Source: Lactuca virosa
Lineage: Eukaryota > Streptophyta > Magnoliopsida > Asterales > Asteraceae
DNA length: 64,000 nucleotides
Assembly: GCA_928212115.1 (NCBI GenBank)
Contig: CAKMRJ010000001.1
Span: 188,606,375-188,670,374 of the forward strand
Direction of reading: 5' to 3'
Below, in pieces: positions 46,981 to 58,037 of this stretch (the stretch's first letter is position 1; each line of letters begins with the position of its first letter). Position numbers and translations under genes: made by a program. The notes below the pieces were generated by a model. It had not been told where the DNA came from, made no database searches, and saw only the letters and a list, made by a program, of their open reading frames with translations.

Positions 46981-47100
46981 TTATTTTCCATACAGTCTTC
47001 CCAGTGGAACGCGGTTGGGCAAGAAGTCCAACAGCAGACTGATGCTCAGGTATTTGAATCCCACCTCCATCTTGTCGGATTCAGTAATACCTACAACAGC
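46981..47100 (-). pseudogene. Exon-like fragment of unknown gene
   Basis: The minus strand reads TTTCTTGCAG and then 39 open codons (AVVGITESDKMEVGFKYLSI ...) ending in TAA. Base composition is clearly richer in GC than the flanks. A second frame reads EHQSAVGLLAQPRSTGKTVW. I recognise neither. It may be a host exon carried by the Helitron. Confidence 0.35.
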
Positions 47101-47443
47101 CTGCAAGAAATAGTAACATACTTTCCTTACTTTATTTGTTACTTATAAGTAACATTTTGCTTTAAAGTACAATGCATAATCCCTAACTCATATGAATTTT
47201 CTAGTTATATGTGTGCTACAATACCCATAATTATCTTCAACCTCCAAGGATCAAAAGAAGCTCAATGTAAGTAAGGATTAGAAAAAGCTTCAGGTGCTGA
47301 GTTGTATTTCATCTTCATTTTTATTGTTCCATTGATTGTGTGAGGTATAATAAGCTTCTAATAGCTTATCAACAAACAAAACTTTATGCAGTAAATCACT
47401 ATATTCTCCTCGAAAATGAAAACACTAGGATTAGATTATATTG

Positions 47444-48728
47444 GGGATAATGTCATAAAAAGCCTTAAGTTTGGCAGAAAATGTCGGTTTTACCCTTCGA
47501 CAGATTTTTTGTTCGTTTATACCGCAAACTTGTCATTTTTTTGTCGGTTTTGCCCTTTTTACCTGCAATAGCAGGTTTCTAGGTTACCATGAATTATTTT
47601 TTTTGCGAAAAAACCCTTAAGTTTACAAATATTTTGCAAAAAAACCCTTAAGATTATAAACATATAAATTATAAATATATATTCAAAATTTGATAAAACT
47701 AAATAGTTTTCTACTGAAACATATTTTTAGCTTTACGTACGGTAAATTTTATATTGGTTCGATATAAAGTTTTTATATTTAAATTTTAAAAAAGTTACCT
47801 AGTTTTATAAAAATTTGAATATATTTATTAATTAATACTTAAACTTTTCAAAGAAACATTAAAAAAGTCTGTTAGCTAATAATTAACTATGCTAAAACAG
47901 TTAAACATATGAATAATATGACATTAGTTATATTTTATATGTTTATATTTAACTATGCTAAAACAGTTAAACATATTTATATTTTATATGTTTAAAATGT
48001 TTATGTTTATTTTTGATGTTTAAAATGTTTATAATATTTTTATAAAAAAATATATGATAATATTATTATGTATTTAAACATATAAAAAATATGATACATT
48101 ATTATTTCTGAAATACAAACCTTTTAAACATATAAAATATTTTTGTTTACCTTTTAAAAAAAATAATTGAATGTAATTGATGTCATATTATTCATATGTT
48201 TAACTATTTTAGCATAATTAATTATTAACTATCAGACGTTTTTTAATTTTGCTTTGAAAAGTTGAAGTATTAATTAAGAAATATATTCAAATTTTAATCA
48301 AATTAGGTAACTTTTTTAAAATTTAAATATAAAAGGTTTATATCAAACCAATATAAAATTTACCGTATGTAAAGCTAAAAATATGTTTCAATTTTGGTTT
48401 CATAATATAAGTTCAATAAAACTTATATTAGTTTGATATAAACTTTTAACATTTAATTTTTAGAAAAACTACTTAGTTTTATCAAATTTTGAATATATAT
48501 TTATATTTTATATGTTTATAATCTTAAGGGGTTTTTTACAAAATATTTGTAAACTTAAGGGTTTTTTCGCAAAAAATAATTCATGGTAACCTGGAAACCT
48601 GTATTGCAGGTAAAAAGGGCAAAACCGGCAAAAAAATGACAAGTTTGCGGTATAAACGAACAAAAAATCTGCCGAATGGTAAAACCGACATTTTCTGCCA
48701 AACTTAAGGTTTTTTATGTCATTATCCC
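47444..48728. mobile_element. Fold-back Mutator-like element, 1285 bp, exact 9-bp TSD
   Basis: It starts GGGATAATGTCATAAAAAG and ends CTTTTTTATGTCATTATCCC-like (the last bases are TTATGTCATTATCCC). The inverted repeats run at least about 280 bp each side and include GGTTACCATGAATTATTTTT, AAACCCTTAAG runs and a TTGCCCTTTTTACCTGCAAT-like box. Even the centre pairs (TTAACTATGCTAAAACAGTT with its complement). ATTATATTG flanks both sides (47435-47443 and 48729-48737), the 9-bp duplication of MULEs. No transposase inside. Confidence 0.92.
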
Positions 48729-48737
48729 ATTATATTG

Positions 48738-49095
48738 TATAATAAACATATATTTTTTTCTAAAAAAGTTACCTCACATAAGGAAAAGTAGAGAAAGAAA
48801 TGATAGGATTTCAATGATGAGTAAAAGAGATAGAACCGATAAGTAATAGCAAAGAAACTGAAACCTTATGATGTTCATTCTGCTAAGCTCTAATTTTGGT
48901 TGAATCCTGAGAACAACTTTAATAGGAGCTGTAGAAGCACAACAATTTCAAAATCCACCAAAACAAACAAAAGTTTACACACGTTTCGAATTCAAGAGAG
49001 CAGAAAAAAAAGAAATTCCGGTTCTAGAGCTTGATTCTGGAAGGCCAAGATAACTTTTTCATTCTTTGGGATTTCAAGTTTGGTTATCTTTTCCT
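48738..49095. other. Gene-fragment flank, no clear feature
   Basis: On the minus strand, just past the IQM-like stop, another frame reads KITKLEIPKNEKVILAFQ, which could be a further worn piece of the same gene. Nothing else is recognisable. Confidence 0.3.
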
Positions 49096-49436
49096 TCAAA
49101 TCGGTTGATAAATATACACGATTTCTGCATTAGAGTTCTTTCTTTGATACGTTTTGGTGTTTGTTTGTATTATGCCTTCAAATATACTACTCAGTTCTGA
49201 TACACTATTTCTCATACCAAATACAGCAATTTCACAATTTGCTTCTTCTTCATTATCTAGGCTTTTCTGCAACATAGAAAAGTATATTTTAATACAAAAT
49301 CCCATATAATAATACCAAATGAATATGATCAATTATTGTACCTTAACGGCATGAACATCAACATTGTGTTGCATAAGGAATGTTAAGAAGGCATCAAAGT
49401 TTTCTTCTGTAGGGAGATAATGTCCACTATGAATCG
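49096..49436 (-). pseudogene. IQM-like (IQ-motif, calmodulin-related) gene fragment, two exons
   Basis: Minus exon 1 (about 49436-49342) reads SIHSGHYLPTEENFDAF, then LTFLMQHNVDVHAVK, and has a GT donor at 49341. A 75-bp intron ends TTTCTATGTTGCAG. Exon 2 (49266-49096) continues in frame, KSLDNEEEANCEIAVFGM, to a TGA. The SGHYLPTEENFxxFxxFLxxxNVD signature belongs to the plant IQM family (IQ-domain proteins related to calmodulin binding). About 50 residues after it are unlike what I remember. Upstream exons with the IQ motif are absent, so it is a fragment. It lies on the same strand as, and next to, a Helitron 3' end, which suggests gene capture. Confidence 0.7.
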
Positions 49437-49440
49437 AGTC

Positions 49441-49676
49441 TCTTTTCACATTTAATTAGCATTACATGCAAAAAAACAACAATGTAATTTCAATTATTTG
49501 TTTATTAAGGTGTATAGTCTACAGATCATATCATTAGAATACACATTAATTAGTGATTAAAAAAATTAAAAAATAAAAATGAAAAGAAAAGAAAAAAACT
49601 CATTACGAAGTTTGATAGATTTTATGATTCATTTAGGAAGTTTAAATTAAATATCAAAGTGACTGAGTAAGTTACA
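49441..49676. other. AT-rich spacer, nothing recognised
   Basis: No coding, hairpin/CTAG or terminal repeat found. The 5' end of the minus-strand Helitron should lie here or in the next block. Confidence 0.4.
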
Positions 49677-51652
49677 AAAATAGTGCCTGTGCTTTCTAAT
49701 TTTTAACATGTTTAGTTTTTCATTTTTTGTCCCTATTTCAAGGTTTAGTATCCATTCTATCCAATGTACTTTCTGTTTTAAGTATTTAAGTTCAATGGAA
49801 CAAAATTAATATAAAATCCTGAAATAAGGACCAAAAGTCAACCCTACCTAAAGTCAACCTCTACTACCCCCTTATCCCCTCTCCACTCTTCACTTCATAT
49901 TCACACAATTACCTCATTTCTCTCTCAAACTCAAAGAAACTCCCTCATTCTTTCCTTCAAATTTCGTGACTTTGTGTGTGGTTTCAAGAAGTTCTCTTCT
50001 ATCCTTCATAACTTGGTAAGTTCTAGACTAAAACTCAAGTGGTTACTTCAATATATGCTAAGATTTTTCCCTTACACCCTCTTTTTCGTGAATATGGACC
50101 TTAGAACCACCTCCATTTCGAGATCTCACCAAAAACACTCAAGTTAGGTTCAAAGCTTCATCTCCTTCTTCATCTACATCTCAACAACCCCAAGGTGAGT
50201 TCATACCCCCTTGTTTTCGGTTTTATAATGTTTTTGGGGGAGAATACAAGTGCTTTTGTGTTAGATCTATGTATATATGCATGTTTATGTGTTTAACTTT
50301 TAGATCTTTACTTGAAAATGAAGTTTAACACTTGGATCTTCATATAAACCTTGAGAAAAGTATGTGTCCTCACATATAATACTTGTAAACTTGTAGATCT
50401 GGGATTTATCCACTTAAAATAGCAAAAACAAGTGTTGTGAACAAACTTAGATAACTTAAACTCAAAAATCAGCCCTTGACAGAAAAGTTTTAGTCCAATC
50501 TCGAACTGTTTTGACCTCCTTAATGGTAATATTTTTCAAAACTGTTTTACATGCAAAAATTTCAGGTTATTACCTTTAAAATGACTACTCTCACGTTTTC
50601 ATACGATTTTTCTACTATTTTTGGCGAATTTTACAAAACTGCCTATCAGATTTGAAATAATTTCGGACCAACCTATGAAGGTGAGCAATTTCACACCTGT
50701 TAGAGGCCAATAAAAATTAAGATAAAAATTGTGAACAAATTAGACAAAATTTACAAACTTCCAGAATTTACGGATCCAAATTTTGACTTACGATGATTTT
50801 TCTACAAATTTTCCAACAACTAGGTCAGAAAAGCCAAAAACCAGAAAAATGTGTATTTCACAAAAATCAAGCCAAAAAGGATATTTTTGACAAAATGGGT
50901 TTAAATTGTTATTTTTACCACCAAAACTAGTCAAAACACAAGTTTGAACAAAATGGGGGCTAAAGTGTTATTTTACTATAATTGGGCCTTAATTGAAAAC
51001 ATTGTGGCTTATTGGGCCAAAAACGTCATTTTTACAAAAAGTGGGCTTTTCATATCAATTTTGTAAATAATCGAGCTAAAATAAACAGAACAATAACAAA
51101 CGGGTTAAAAACGACTTTCTTATCCTTACTGGGCCTGGAAATAATATACATGTTTAGTGGACCTTAGTGTCATTTTACATGTATATTGGGCTCAGGGTAG
51201 ACATTCACATTCCTTTTGTGCCTGGAAATAATAAATACGTATAGTGGGCCTTAGTGGTCCACTTACATGTTTATTGGGCCTGAGAATGAGTTTTATATGT
51301 GTTCTTCTTTCTTTTCCGTGTAAATTTTCGATTAAGGATCTAGTGAGACCTGTCGGTTGGCACCTTTGAGTGTACAATCGTAGCCTGTAGTTATAACTAG
51401 AGTTTCCTGAAGGGAAAGCGGGAGTTTGTGTATAGATCTATACGGGGGTGACACCCCACACCTGAGCTGTTCGCTACAGTTAGACTAGGCCAGTTTAGGG
51501 TGACAAAAACCTTATTCTATTCCGGCGGCGACCCAAAGACGCAAAGACAGGCGAAATTGTCATTATTATGTATGGTTATAGCGACTCACTTAGAGGAATT
51601 AACGTTATAAGATTTACGGGAAACTATTCTATTTTCTTTTTTGGGATAAAAC
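49677..51652 (+). repeat. Gypsy-type LTR-like block, plus orientation, interrupted
   Basis: It aligns in reverse with 34382-36837 (for example TTTTTGGGGGAGAATACAAG at 50230, the GGGTGACACCCCACACC block and the GTATAGATCTATAC palindrome at 51430). It ends in CTATTTTCTTTTTTGGGATA-AAAC. The phrase TTCTTTTTGGGATAAAAC reappears twice right after 63806, so the large gypsy element was inserted here. No coding domain. Confidence 0.65.
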
Positions 51653-54285
51653 TGTCACACCCCCGGACTAGACGGCAGAAACGTCCGGAGGCGGGTGACT
51701 TCATTGTGCAGTATCATAACAATTGAATATAAATGAAACAGAGCAATCCAAACATCATACATTGAGATAACAAACTTACATTGTTTACATATTGTATTTG
51801 TTCTTCGATTTACATAAAAGAGACATAAGTAGAAATTTCAAACTACAGCTAAATAGTCCTGCACCTGCGTCCCTTGTTACCTGCTTACTAGATACCTGAG
51901 AATACAAGTCGTTTTGAAAAGCGTCAACTAAAAAGTTGGTGAGTTCATAAGCAGTTTTGTATAAAATCGTTTACACTTGTTTAGAGTCGTTCTTATCGTA
52001 CTATCAGAAAATCCGATATTTTCTATGAAATCGTTTGAAGTCTTGCCTTGAAAATCATGGATATGTGTGTGTATGACATTACTTTTGTTCATCCTTATAA
52101 GGAGTGATTTTGAAAAGTAGTGTGATTTGTAAAAGTGAACTGTGTTCGAGAATAGTTCTTTTGAATAGTAGCATTCAACCGTTTCAAGAAAATCTCTTAA
52201 TTTCGAAAAAAAGAAACATGGTTGAAAATCTTGTTCTTCTTATCGAGTAACATTGAGTGTGTGTGCGTTCTAGTTTATCGTTATCGAAATCGTAGAAAAA
52301 TCGTTTTCCCCAGAAAATCCTATATTTTCTGCTATAAAATAATTGTAAGTTCTAGTTTCCAACTATGTATATGTTTGGGTTAGTTTATCGTTATCAAAAA
52401 TCGTTTACAAACGTTTTCCATAGAGTCCTACGCTTTTTAATTTGTAAAAATAGCAGTATTACGACTCTATACTTGTAGGAGAAAGAATCAACATGGCTAT
52501 TGTGGACATTCTACGCAATGAAGAAGGACAGTCAACACAACAAATGCGGACCATCACCTATCAAGGGTAGGACAGTCAACACAATGGGCCAAAGTTTATT
52601 TATTAGGTTTTCCTTACATAAAAATTTCTAGTTAATATAACATATTCTAGTGAGCCGTTATAACTATACTAATCTAACGAAGTGCCTGTTTTGACGTTTC
52701 TTAGGCGCCCTCGGTTTGGATAAGACATTTGTCACCCTAGACTGGCCTGTCTAGCTGTAGCGAACAGCAAAGGTGCGGGGTGTCAACCTCGTATAGATCT
52801 ATACATAAATTCCCGCTCTCCCTCCAGGAAACTCTGGCTATAACTCCTTACAGGACTTAGACGTACACTAATATTTTTATATTTAGGTACTTTTGAGATT
52901 TGTCTGACTGAATATTAACAACCATTTGAGCAATCGTTAGAGATCCATTATTTGTTAGATAAATAATGAAATTCATACTTGTTGAATAAGAATATCGTTC
53001 TCGTTCCATATCGTTGATTGTGCTTGTTAACTAGGTGCTCGCGTTCGTGCCTTTTCGTTTATTGAAAAATAAGTCATTTTAGTCAAGAGAAAAAGTGTCA
53101 AGTTATAATTTATATAAATTTATAACTGCTGGTTATGACACGCATTTTCTGTTTTATGACATATAGAACATTACTTATGTTCTTGGAGGTTTTATGACAG
53201 CAGCTTATGACATGCAAATGTTTCTGTCATAAAGGCTCTATTTGTATATTTTCTTTTGACGCAAACTTTTATGTTGAATATTTATAAAATACTCCCTGAT
53301 AGTTTGCAAAATAGTCACAAAGTTTCTATTTTCGAAAATCACTAGAAATGGTGTCCACTTAGTAAGGTTCCTTTTTACAACTTTTATCTTTAGACATGAA
53401 AGCATAGATAAGGGGTTAAGTTGGACACACTCAATAGTTGGGAGGCTCTTTTGCACAAAGTATCCTCTGTTCTTTATGAATTGAGAAATCCTATGTTCGT
53501 GAGTAAATTACTAAAATATTAATTTAATAATATTTCACACACACATACAATCATACGTATATAAGCAATTATTCAAGTATTTAGGCAAGATTTGATTTGT
53601 ACTCTCCCCCAAAAACATTAAAATATTGAAAAGGTGGGGTATGAAGCTCACCTTGAGTTAGTTGAGGAGTTTTCTGGAGTTATGGAGTGAAGATCTCAAG
53701 CTTAAACTCTTGGCTGAGATGAAGAACTTCCTTGGGAGAAAGTTATCCTAAAGGTGATTTTTCACATATTATTATGAATAAAATAATATGGATTCATCTT
53801 GAAATATTATAAAATATTAGATGAGTGGAGGAATTTACCTTACAACTCCAGGGAGAAGTTTAGAATTTTGTTTTCAGCAAGTTCTTGTTCTTGCCTGGAG
53901 ATAAGTTTTGAGAGGAAATGAGAAAAGTGAGAGAAAGTGTGGAGTCTAAACTCCCTCACTGTCGTTGCTTTGGAGTATAAGGAAAAAGGAAAGGAATCTT
54001 TGATGCATGGGGATCTGGTGGTCCATGCATGGATATTTGGTGGGTAAAGCATGGAATACCGTGATTTGCATGGGAAATGAGGAATTTCATCAAATCACAA
54101 AGTCAACTTCCTTGTCCTCTTCTTGATTTAGGATAAGGTTTTCCTAAATCCCAACTTTTTATTTTATGTAAATATAATTTAAATAATTAAATTTGGCATA
54201 AAATAAAGGGTTTAGGGGTCTTAGTTAAGAAAAACACGAGTTTGGGGGGATTCCCGACCTCAAAATACCTTAAAATGATAAAAAG

Positions 54286-54735
54286 GTCCGGAATAGTCCA
54301 AAATCCGGAGCAAAAAGGTGAATTCCGGAGCTCCTCTTAGAATTCCGGAGCTACAGTTCAAATTCCGGAGGAGAGGGTCAGTTCTGCGAGGGTCCGAAGT
54401 GTCTCACATTTCCGGAGTGCTCTTCTCGGATCCGGAGTCAGGCGCAAATCAGCGGTCCGGTCCGGCCAGGGATTTCCGAAGCGAGGCGAGGCGAGGCAAA
54501 AGGCTTCCGGAGCTGCGAGATTTCGGAATGGGTGGTCCGGATGAGAGGCTTCCGTGGTGCAACTTCTCTTGGTTTCCTTAGAAGACATTCCGGACTAAGA
54601 GGTTCCGGACCAGGAGGGTTCTGGACCAAGAGGGTTCCGGCCAAGAGGTTCAGGACCAAGAGGAGTCCGGACCAAGAGGGTTCCGGCCAAGAGGTTCAAG
54701 ACCAAGAGGATTCCGGACCAAGAGGTTCCGGACCA
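54286..54735. repeat. TCCGGA-rich degenerate array in the 3' LTR
   Basis: The palindrome TCCGGA recurs many times, first as GAATTCCGGAGC units, then as ACCAAGAGGGTTCCGG units of about 15-22 bp (54588-54735). The LTR copy is at 62748-63202. Confidence 0.9.
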
Positions 54736-54799
54736 AAAAGGGTCATTTTGGGGTTTCCTCTTCCGGTTTTGAGCTGTTTTCGACTAAGGAAGGTATTTA

Positions 54800-55210
54800 G
54801 GGAGATTTGAGAGAGATTTGAGATCCGTGGAGAGATTTGGGAGAGATTTCACACACTTGGAGAGATTTGGGAGAGCTTCACTATTCTTGGAGAGATTTGA
54901 GAGAGATTCACTATACTTGGAGAGATTTCGCATACTTAGAGAGATTTGGGAGAGATTTACTATTCTTGGAGAGATTTCGCATACTTAGAGAGATTTCGAA
55001 GTGATTTCACATACTTGGAGAGGTTTGGGAGAGATTCACTATTCTTGGAGAGATTTGAGAGAGATTCACTATACTTGGAGAGATTTCGCATACTCAGAGA
55101 GATTTAGGAGAGATTCACTATGATTGGAGAGATTTCGCATACTCAGAGAGATTTGGGAGAGATTCACTATGCTTGGAGAGATTTGGGAGAGGTTCACTAT
55201 ACTTGGAGAG
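54800..55210. repeat. CTTGGAGAGATTTxxGAGAGATTCACTAT array in the 3' LTR
   Basis: About 29-bp units with interspersed TTTCGCATACTTAGAGAG variants, over a dozen times. The LTR copy is at 63268-63676 and differs in unit number. Frames through it give the Leu/Glu/Arg/Phe repeats that look like proteins but are not. Confidence 0.9.
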
Positions 55211-55339
55211 TTTTCATTCTAACACTTCATGGCTCATTAAGAACTCAAATTGTACACTTAGAAGTATTAGAACATGTCTCACAATAGTACTTGCTTACTT
55301 GCGGATGGAATTTCCTAGCCAAAAAGGCTAGTTGTGACA

Positions 55340-55356
55340 TCATCCCCCCGTTAGAG
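55340..55356 (-). promoter_or_regulatory. Polypurine tract of the gypsy element
   Basis: The minus strand reads TAACGGGGGGATGA directly before the LTR terminus TGTCACAAC. Position and G-run fit the plus-strand primer site. Confidence 0.85.
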
Positions 55357-56123
55357 GGAATTTCGTCCCGAAATTCTTTCGAAAGATAGAGTCATGAATA
55401 CGAAAATCGGTGAAGGTGCTTTTGATTCATTTGGTTTTCGCGCTCCCAAGTGAATTCCGGCTCACGCCTAGCGTTCTCTCGAACCTTCATAATAGGGGTG
55501 CGGCTTTGTTTTGTGTCCTTAACTTTCCCTTTCATTGTCTTGATAGACTGATCAATGATTAGGAGGTTTTAGTTCACCTTAGCCTTGTCTAGTGGGACTG
55601 GGAGGGTTGTCCGATAGACAATTTCTAGGTTCGATACATGGAATACAGGTTGTACGTTACTAAACTCGGAGGGTGATTGGAGTTTGTAGGCTACCGGGCT
55701 GATCCGTGCGAGGATCTCGAAGGGTCTGGTGCATCAGGAGTTCAGTTCACTTTTCCTTTTGATTCGAGTTACTCTTCCTCGAGGGGAGTTCCTAAATAAT
55801 ACCCTGATCCCTACTTGGGATTTCAAGGTTTAAGATGTTATCTACATGGTTCCTTTGTCGGTGTTACGATGTTTGAGGTCGTGTTTGGGTTTTAACTATC
55901 TTTCTTGTGGTTTATCGAATAATCTCGGGTCTAGTGAGTGTGCTATTGGGCGTTTGTCATCTTGTAGGCTGGGTATCTCCCATCTTAGTCTAAAAAAGGA
56001 TGATCTGCACCTCTGGCCACACAGGGCCTCGAGGGGTGCAACTCCTATGTTCGAGTGGTAGTTGTTGTCATATGAATACTCGATTAGAAGCAAGTGGGCA
56101 TCCCAAACTTTGTCAATGTCCAC
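55357..56123 (-). pseudogene. Gypsy integrase C-terminal part, broken
   Basis: 56123-55896 (minus) reads VWDAHLLLIEYSYDNNYHS, then APLEALCGQRCRSSFF, the usual gypsy integrase core end. Further on, readable with stops, are FEILARISPVAYKLQSPSEF, VFHVSNLEIVYR and a terminal PEFTWEREN box. The last is the conserved polyprotein tail of plant gypsy elements. Protease, RT and RNase H are not recognisable, so pol is mostly lost. Confidence 0.85.
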
Positions 56124-57025
56124 TACACATGCTTCTCTTCGGGATGTGGGTTCGTGTTTACCTTGACCTCGACAAGTGGAATTTCTAGAGTTTCGGTGGT
56201 CTTACACTTATGAGTGCTGAGCCCATGAAAGGAGAAATGTCCTAACTTGGTTCCTTTGGTTAATCGTAGACTATGAGTTATCGGGCCCTTTCTTGGCGAG
56301 ACCTTTTGAATGGTATTCTAGGGATCGAGATCCTGGTGTCCTAGAAGTAGAGTTTTCTGGATCTTAGGAGTTGGTACTATGGTCACCAAGGTTGCGTTTG
56401 CGAGTGGTGCAGTTAACCTTATGAGTCTTAGATTATCTTGAGAGTATCGATCCTTAAGGATGGGTTTGTTTGGCTTATTCGTAGTCGGTGGTGCCTATGG
56501 TAGTTTTCGTCTTTCTCCCTTACGAGTTAGACTGGTGCTTCATGTGGTTAGGGACTGGGTCTGATGTTTACTTTATCTATTATGTCGATCTTGCGATCAA
56601 ACACAATCTGTTCTTGTGACTATGCTAAGTGGTATCGGGTGTTCGGTTATTGGGGTGTTCCAGGAGTCGGGTGATTCTATTCCGCTTAGCACTTGGTTGA
56701 GGTTTCAGAGGTTTTGGGAACCTTTGGAGGAAGGTTGGAAGCCTTCGGATCCATTTTATGCCCTTTGCTTCTTGATTTTTAAATCTTTATCGGGGCTAGG
56801 GAAAAGCGTGTGGCAACTCTTGCACCAGAACTTAGGTGTCTGGTTGCTAGGGATTTGCCGTTACCGGCTGAAAGAGTTTCATTACCCGGTAGAGTAGGAA
56901 GAAAGTCTATTGTAGTGCTCGGGGTTTGTAAGGTGAGGATCAAGCATGTCCGTGCCAATTGGTGGCATTGGACTTCTTGTTGTTACGCCGATTTGAGGAA
57001 TATTGGTTGCTAGTAATGACAAGGT
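56124..57025. other. Gypsy interior without recognisable domains
   Basis: This is where RT/RNase H and the integrase N-terminus should be. I find no catalytic motif in any frame. ORFs on the plus strand are accidental. Confidence 0.5.
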
Positions 57026-57597
57026 GTTCTATGTTCATGTTCTTATCGTTGCTAGTTTTGTTTTTGTTGTTACCATTGAGTCTATCTCGTTTCTGCTTGT
57101 TAGATGTTCTAGTGTTCGTGTTCTTATTGTTGCTAGTTTCGTTTTCGTTGTTACCATTGGGTCTATATCGTTTCTGCTTGTTAGGTGTTCTAGTGTTTGT
57201 GTTCTTATCGTTGCTAGTTTCTTTTCGTTGTTGTTACCATTGGTCTATCTCGTTTCTGCTTGTTAGGTGTTCTAGTGTTTATGTTCTTATCGTTGCTAGT
57301 TTGTTTTCGTTGTTACCATTGGGTCTATCTCGTTTCTGCTTGTTAGGTGTTCTAGTGTTGTGTTCTTATCGTTGCTAGTTTCGTTTTCGTTGTTACCATT
57401 GGGTCTATCTCGTTTCTGCTTGTTAGGTGTTCTAGTGTTTGTGTTCTTATCGTTGCTAGTTTCGTTTTCGTTGTTACCATTGGGTCTATTTCGTTTCTTC
57501 TTGTTAGGTGTTCTAGTGTTGTGTTCTTATCGTTGCTAGTTTCGTTTTCGTTGTTACCATTAGGTCTATCTTGTTTCTGCTTGTTAGGTGTTCTAGT
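57026..57597. repeat. Seven tandem copies of an 80-82 bp unit
   Basis: Units begin with GTTCTAGTG-like sequence at 57026, 57106, 57187, 57269, 57349, 57429, 57510 and (partial) 57590. Each holds TTCTTATCGTTGCTAGTTTC, GTTGTTACCATTGGGTCTAT and CTCGTTTCTGCTTGTTAGGT. It lies between the gag and integrase relics. The hydrophobic plus-strand ORFs here are its translation. Confidence 0.95.
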
Positions 57598-58037
57598 GAC
57601 ACGAGGGTGCTGCTATAAGGCAAGGGAATTCGTAATCCGAATTCTGCCAGGTCCTTCCGCTATAGATGGATGTGATCTAACCGTACATACTTAAGATCTT
57701 AGGATCTTTAGAGATGGTTGACCGGGGTTCTATCCCAATCGCTATTCAGCCAAGGGACAGAAAGTAAGGCGGAATCGCACGTTCTTAGTTCGCGGAATCC
57801 TAACCATGTGTGATACTAACGTTTATATGGGACCATCATGGTCCATTCGTAAGGATCCCTAGCTTCCCGTAATTTACAGGATTTGCTCTAACGAGACAAT
57901 AGTTTTTGAGTTATTTTTTTAATTGACAAAAACTTTTGTGATTGATCGATGCTTAAGTTTATCGTGGAACGTACCAAAAGCTGTGGTAGGGTTCCTTGTC
58001 GTCAACTCCTGTCTAGTCGTCGACTCCTTCGTTAGTC
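57598..58037. other. Gypsy interior, no domain recognised
   Basis: No motif seen; presumably remains of the gag-pol junction. Confidence 0.4.

Larger units (their letters stand above)
46549..49440 (-). mobile_element. Helitron 3' end and adjoining minus-strand cargo
   Basis: The minus-strand 3' end has a perfect hairpin ACCCCGC-AAA-GCGGGGT, then TCTTCC and CTAG (46549-46552), followed by T. Going inward, the minus strand carries an exon-like piece (46981-47100), a later MULE insertion and an IQM-like gene fragment (49096-49436). The 5' TC end is not identified, so the right limit is a minimum. Confidence 0.6.
51653..55339 (-). repeat. 3' LTR of the gypsy element (3687 bp)
   Basis: Plus-strand ends are TGTCACACCCCCGG... 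and ...GGCTAGTTGTGACA. It aligns along its whole length with 60115-63806, differing by scattered substitutions and small indels. It contains a TCCGGA-rich array and an AGAGATTT array near its U3 end, the 35104-type conserved block at 52728-52840, and the motif CAGAAAATCC(G/T)ATATTTTCT twice. Confidence 0.95.

Noticed and set aside
54318..54810. Arg/Gly/Pro-rich ORFs in both LTRs
   Set aside because: They follow the TCCGGA-rich repeats and are shared only because the LTRs are copies of each other; no start context or domain.
56959..57378. Hydrophobic plus-strand ORFs that look like membrane proteins
   Set aside because: They are the 80-bp tandem array read in different frames; length changes between units shift the frame.
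57026..57597. CRISPR array
   Set aside because: Units are head-to-tail without unique spacers, in a plant retroelement, and no cas genes exist.
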